Positions 5,830 to 8,444 of a stretch of DNA of 8,444 bases are shown here, piece by piece. The stretch is from positions 1 to 8,444 of the forward strand of contig DVLK01000044.1 in assembly GCA_018715545.1 (NCBI GenBank), written 5' to 3'. The position numbers and the translations under genes were made by a program. Numbering within the stretch: position 1 is the first letter of the stretch; each line of letters opens with the position of its first letter. The notes beneath the pieces are model-generated. The model was not told where the DNA came from and did no database searches. It was given only the letters and a program-made list of their open reading frames with translations. The DNA is from Candidatus Caccovivens faecavium (GTDB lineage: Bacteria > Bacillota > Clostridia > Christensenellales > UBA1242).

Positions 5830-7815
5830 TTACTCTATTTCTTCCTTCTTATTCAATCTCTTTTTAAGTTGAGCAATTTTGTTTCTAAGTTCAATCGCGC
5901 GCTCAAAATCAAGTTGAGAGGAGGCGATTTTCATCATCGAAGTGAGCCTGTCAATTTCAAGCGGGATGTCGCGTTTTGATAAGTGCTGTTCGGTGACTTT
6001 CTTGCCTATTTCCAAAGTGTTTTTAACTTCTTTGATAATCGTCTTTGGCACAATGCCATGCTTTTCATTATATTCCATTTGGAGTTTTCTTCGGCGTGCG
6101 GTTTCATCCATCGCTCTTTGCATACTGTCCGTGATTGTGTCTGCAAACATGATAACTCTTCCGTTTGCATTACGCGCCACCCTACCAATCGTTTGAATAA
6201 GCGCACCTTCGCTTCTAAGAAAGCCCTCCTTATCCGCATCCAAAATGCAAACAAGTTCCACTTCTGGCATATCCAAGCCCTCGCGCAAAAGATTGATGCC
6301 GACAAGTATGTCAAACTCGCCCTGTCTTAATCCGTTGATTATCTCAACTCTCTCCATTGTGTCGATTTCTGAGTGAAGATATTTCACTTTAAAAGAATGG
6401 TCGGTTAAGTATGTTGTCAAACTTTCTGCCATTTTCTTAGTTAAGGTGGTAACTAAAACTCTCGCACCGCGTGCAATCGTCTTTCGACACTCTTCCATAA
6501 GTTCGTCCACCTGATTTTTGATAGGTCGAACCTCGACGGTTGGATCCAAAAGTCCTGTCGGACGAATGACCTGCTCTACAACCTGCCCTGCCTTTTCAAG
6601 CTCATACTTTCCTGGCGTTGCCGAAACAAAGATCGTTTGTTTCAACCTTTTTTCGAACTCGTCAAATTTAAGTGGTCTATTATCTTTTGCCGCCTCCAAT
6701 CTAAATCCGTAATCTACTAGCGATTTTTTTCGCGCTTGGTCGCCGTTATACATCGCGCGGATTTGCGGAATGGTCATATGACTTTCGTCAATAATGGTCA
6801 AAAAGTCGTCTGGAAAATAGTCAATAAGCGTATATGGCGGTTCACCTTCCTTTCGACCGTCAAAATAGCGCGAATAGTTTTCAATGCCACTGCAATAACC
6901 AACCTCGCGCATCATTTCAAGGTCATACGCCACACGCTGACCGATGCGCTCCGCCTCCAACGGCTTACCCTCTCTCGTAAAATCTTCAATTGCCTTTTCT
7001 CTATCCTTCTCAATTTCTACGAGTGCATTTTCCATTCGGTTTTTGCCAACTGCGTAGTGCGTAGCTGGGAAAATGGCAACATAGTTAAGCTCTCTTAAAA
7101 GATTGCCACTAACCGGGTCAAACTCATATATCTTTTCAATTTCGTCGCCAAAAAATCGCACCTTGATGGCAGATTCTGAAAGGTTCGCAGGAAAAATGTC
7201 CACAGTGTCACCTTTTACGCGAAAAGTGGTGCGCTTAAAGTCGATGTCGTTGCGCGTGTATTGAATACCTATAAGCCTTGAAATTAATTCATCTCTGTCA
7301 AACTCCTCTCCCGGTCGCAGAGAAATATGAAGTTTTAAATATTCGTCAGGGATACCTAAACCGTAGATACAAGAAACAGAGGCCACCACAATAACATCTC
7401 GCCTTTCTAGTAGCGAAGAGGTGGCAGAAGAGCGAAGTTTATCAATGTCATCGTTGACACTCATGTCTTTTTCAATATATGTATCACTTGAAACGATATA
7501 TGCTTCTGGCTGATAATAGTCATAATACGAAACAAAATATTCCACACGGTTGTTTGGAAAAAACTCACGAAACTCGTTGCAAAGTTGCGCCGCAAGTGTC
7601 TTGTTGTGTGCAATAACAAGCGTCGGACGATTGACCTTTGCAATGATATTTGCCATAGTGAAGGTTTTTCCAGAGCCGGTTACACCCAAAAGCACTTGAC
7701 TTTTAAGCCCGTCTTCTAACCCTTCCACCAACTCTTCAATTGCCTTTGGTTGGTCACCCGCAGGTTTATACTTACTCACAAGTTCAAAATCATGTTCACT
7801 TCTTTCATTATTCAT
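5830..7815 (-). CDS. uvrB: Excinuclease ABC subunit B
   Basis: UvrB is the helicase-like damage-verification subunit. It receives DNA from UvrA, inserts its beta-hairpin to check the strand, then recruits UvrC for incision. The protein has 661 residues, full length for the family, and closely resembles B. subtilis UvrB from its first residues (FELVSKY, then GDQPKAI). Walker A GVTGSGKT is at 44-51. The beta-hairpin YFVSYYDYYQPEAY is at 93-106. The Walker B/motif II DESH is at 343-346. Helicase motif VI QTIGRVARN is at 541-549, with V where A is more usual. The C-terminal UVR domain that binds UvrC is at about 618-655 (LDFERAIELRNKI). No disabling change is seen. It lies upstream of uvrA in the same direction, the order seen in B. 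subtilis, but 242 nt apart and with separate promoters. The ATG at 7815 coincides with the predicted transcription start, and there is no Shine-Dalgarno sequence. Confidence 0.98.
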   Translation of the reverse strand: MNNERSEHDFELVSKYKPAGDQPKAIEELVEGLEDGLKSQVLLGVTGSGKTFTMANIIAKVNRPTLVIAHNKTLAAQLCNEFREFFPNNRVEYFVSYYDYYQPEAYIVSSDTYIEKDMSVNDDIDKLRSSATSSLLERRDVIVVASVSCIYGLGIPDEYLKLHISLRPGEEFDRDELISRLIGIQYTRNDIDFKRTTFRVKGDTVDIFPANLSESAIKVRFFGDEIEKIYEFDPVSGNLLRELNYVAIFPATHYAVGKNRMENALVEIEKDREKAIEDFTREGKPLEAERIGQRVAYDLEMMREVGYCSGIENYSRYFDGRKEGEPPYTLIDYFPDDFLTIIDESHMTIPQIRAMYNGDQARKKSLVDYGFRLEAAKDNRPLKFDEFEKRLKQTIFVSATPGKYELEKAGQVVEQVIRPTGLLDPTVEVRPIKNQVDELMEECRKTIARGARVLVTTLTKKMAESLTTYLTDHSFKVKYLHSEIDTMERVEIINGLRQGEFDILVGINLLREGLDMPEVELVCILDADKEGFLRSEGALIQTIGRVARNANGRVIMFADTITDSMQRAMDETARRRKLQMEYNEKHGIVPKTIIKEVKNTLEIGKKVTEQHLSKRDIPLEIDRLTSMMKIASSQLDFERAIELRNKIAQLKKRLNKKEEIE

Positions 7816-7821
7816 ACTTAT

Positions 7822-7850
7822 ATTATATCACAAAATATCATAAACAACAA
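7822..7850 (-). promoter_or_regulatory. Promoter of uvrB, predicted leaderless
   Basis: On the minus strand TTGTTG (7850-7845), a 17-bp spacer and TATAAT (7827-7822) with an extended TGA give a strong promoter. Counting 7 nt from the -10 places the transcription start at 7815, exactly the A of the uvrB ATG. The 12-mer TTGTGATATAAT matches the uvrA promoter in all positions except the N of TGN. No LexA-type operator is visible. The terminator of the upstream gene ends 18 nt before the -35. Confidence 0.72.
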
Positions 7851-7867
7851 AAAGTTTTAATAGCAAT

Positions 7868-7900
7868 AAAAAAATTGTATGAGGAGAGCAACTCATACAA
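7868..7900 (-). terminator. Intrinsic terminator of the beta-helix protein gene
   Basis: On the minus strand TTGTATGAG (7900-7892) pairs perfectly with CTCATACAA (7883-7875) around an 8-nt loop and is followed by seven T residues (7874-7868). It begins 24 nt beyond the stop codon of the partial gene to the right. It is the second clear terminator of the window and isolates uvrB from the upstream gene. A CTTTTT on the other side (7901-7906) could give weak activity on the plus strand. Confidence 0.88.
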
Positions 7901-7924
7901 CTTTTTAAAAATACTAAAGTTAAA

Positions 7925-8444
7925 TTACGCCTCTGTCACAACGTATGTCGTCAACTCGCCTTCCTTTGTTAAAGTTGAAGTATATCCGTCTTTAACAAAG
8001 TTTGTGGTTAAGTCTGCACTTTCAGCGGCGTTGGCTGCTGGGTCAAAATTCTCAAAAGTTCCGCCTGTCACAACAATGCTTCCTGTTCCATTGGTGTAAC
8101 AATCATCTTGTAAATTTAATGTGAACTGATAGTCTTTTTTATTATCGAGTTGTTGAATAGAGTATCTTCCACCTTTAATTTCAGCAGAACCATCTAAAAC
8201 ATAAACAACGCTTATATTTCCAACATATGTGCCGTCTTCAATAACAAGGTGTCCGCCACCTGAAACATCAAACGCGTAGCAGTCATTTTCTTTCGCGCGA
8301 ATTGTTCCGTTGCCTCTAACGGTCAAATCTCCACCTTCTTCAACAGCGATGATAGAAAGAGTGCTAACTCCCTCTTCTCCTGACTGAACTTCATGCCAAA
8401 TATCTTTTTCATTTGAAAGAGTTTTACCATTCATATCAAGCACA
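7925..8444 (-). CDS. Extracellular beta-helix repeat protein, C-terminal part
   Basis: Only the last 172 or so residues are in the window. The frame is open to the edge, so the true start lies to the right, and the apparent GTG at 8443 is just an internal valine codon. The visible part is rich in Gly, Asp, Thr and Val. It has short beta-strand/turn repeats (GGDLTVRGNGTI, GGHLVIEDGTY, GSAEIKGGRYSI, GSIVVTGGTFENFDP), the pattern of right-handed beta-helix (pectate-lyase-like) surface proteins. The end, with GGTFENFDP then FVKDGY and TYVVTEA, resembles the closing segment of many Firmicutes surface proteins. No LPxTG sortase motif or C-terminal membrane helix follows, so any signal peptide or anchor must be in the missing N-terminal part. 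It may bind or act on polysaccharides or be a structural adhesin. No catalytic residues can be assigned. The TAA is at 7925-7927. Confidence 0.75.
   Translation of the reverse strand, partial: VLDMNGKTLSNEKDIWHEVQSGEEGVSTLSIIAVEEGGDLTVRGNGTIRAKENDCYAFDVSGGGHLVIEDGTYVGNISVVYVLDGSAEIKGGRYSIQQLDNKKDYQFTLNLQDDCYTNGTGSIVVTGGTFENFDPAANAAESADLTTNFVKDGYTSTLTKEGELTTYVVTEA

Noticed and set aside
6006..6314. Minus-strand 102-codon frame and similar long shadow frames inside uvrA and uvrB
   Set aside because: They overlap unmistakable repair genes in another frame and have no recognisable protein features.
1..8444. tRNA or rRNA genes, transposases, phage genes or a multi-gene defence system
   Set aside because: No cloverleaf, rRNA-like stretch or relevant protein motif was seen. 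All long frames are accounted for by the five genes described.

Overview
The window comes from an A+T-rich bacterial chromosome. Four things point to a low-GC member of the Bacillota, probably an uncultured Clostridia-type organism: B. subtilis-like UvrB and UvrA, a WalJ/YycJ-type metallo-hydrolase, T-tract hairpin terminators, and a dispersed palindromic repeat of the kind common in gut Firmicutes genomes. This placement rests on protein resemblance recalled from memory, not on a search.

Layout. At the left is one plus-strand gene (115-1221), a predicted cytoplasmic Asp-box (BNR) glycosidase of sialidase/GH93 type. It has its own extended -10 promoter, a strong Shine-Dalgarno sequence and a clean terminator. 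From 1260 to about 1690 there is no gene. This stretch holds a composite of dispersed repeats: two 46-nt direct repeats (41/46 identical), a GC-rich hairpin, and a REP/MITE-like palindrome with GTCATTCTGAGC / GCTTAGGATGAC ends. Everything to the right is on the minus strand. In transcription order it is a partial extracellular beta-helix protein (7925 to beyond the window end), uvrB (5830-7815), uvrA (2759-5587) and a walJ-like gene (1695-2477).

How the genes work together. UvrA and UvrB are the damage-recognition half of nucleotide excision repair. UvrA2 scans DNA and loads UvrB, and UvrB then recruits UvrC, which is not in the window. They lie in the order uvrB then uvrA, as in B. subtilis, but a 242-nt gap and a separate promoter for each suggest two transcription units rather than a tight operon. 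The walJ-like gene is away from its usual walRK neighbours. The glycosidase and the beta-helix protein fit a carbohydrate-rich habitat such as the gut, but nothing in the sequence links them functionally to the repair genes.

The most notable pattern is regulatory. Three minus-strand promoters share the 12-mer TTGTGNTATAAT with a TTG-starting -35 at exactly 17 bp. Those of uvrB and uvrA sit so close to the start codons that both messages should be leaderless or nearly so (predicted 5' UTR 0 and about 3 nt), with no Shine-Dalgarno sequence. I found no convincing novel multi-gene system here. The coding content is mostly ordinary housekeeping, and the interest lies in the promoters and the repeat block.
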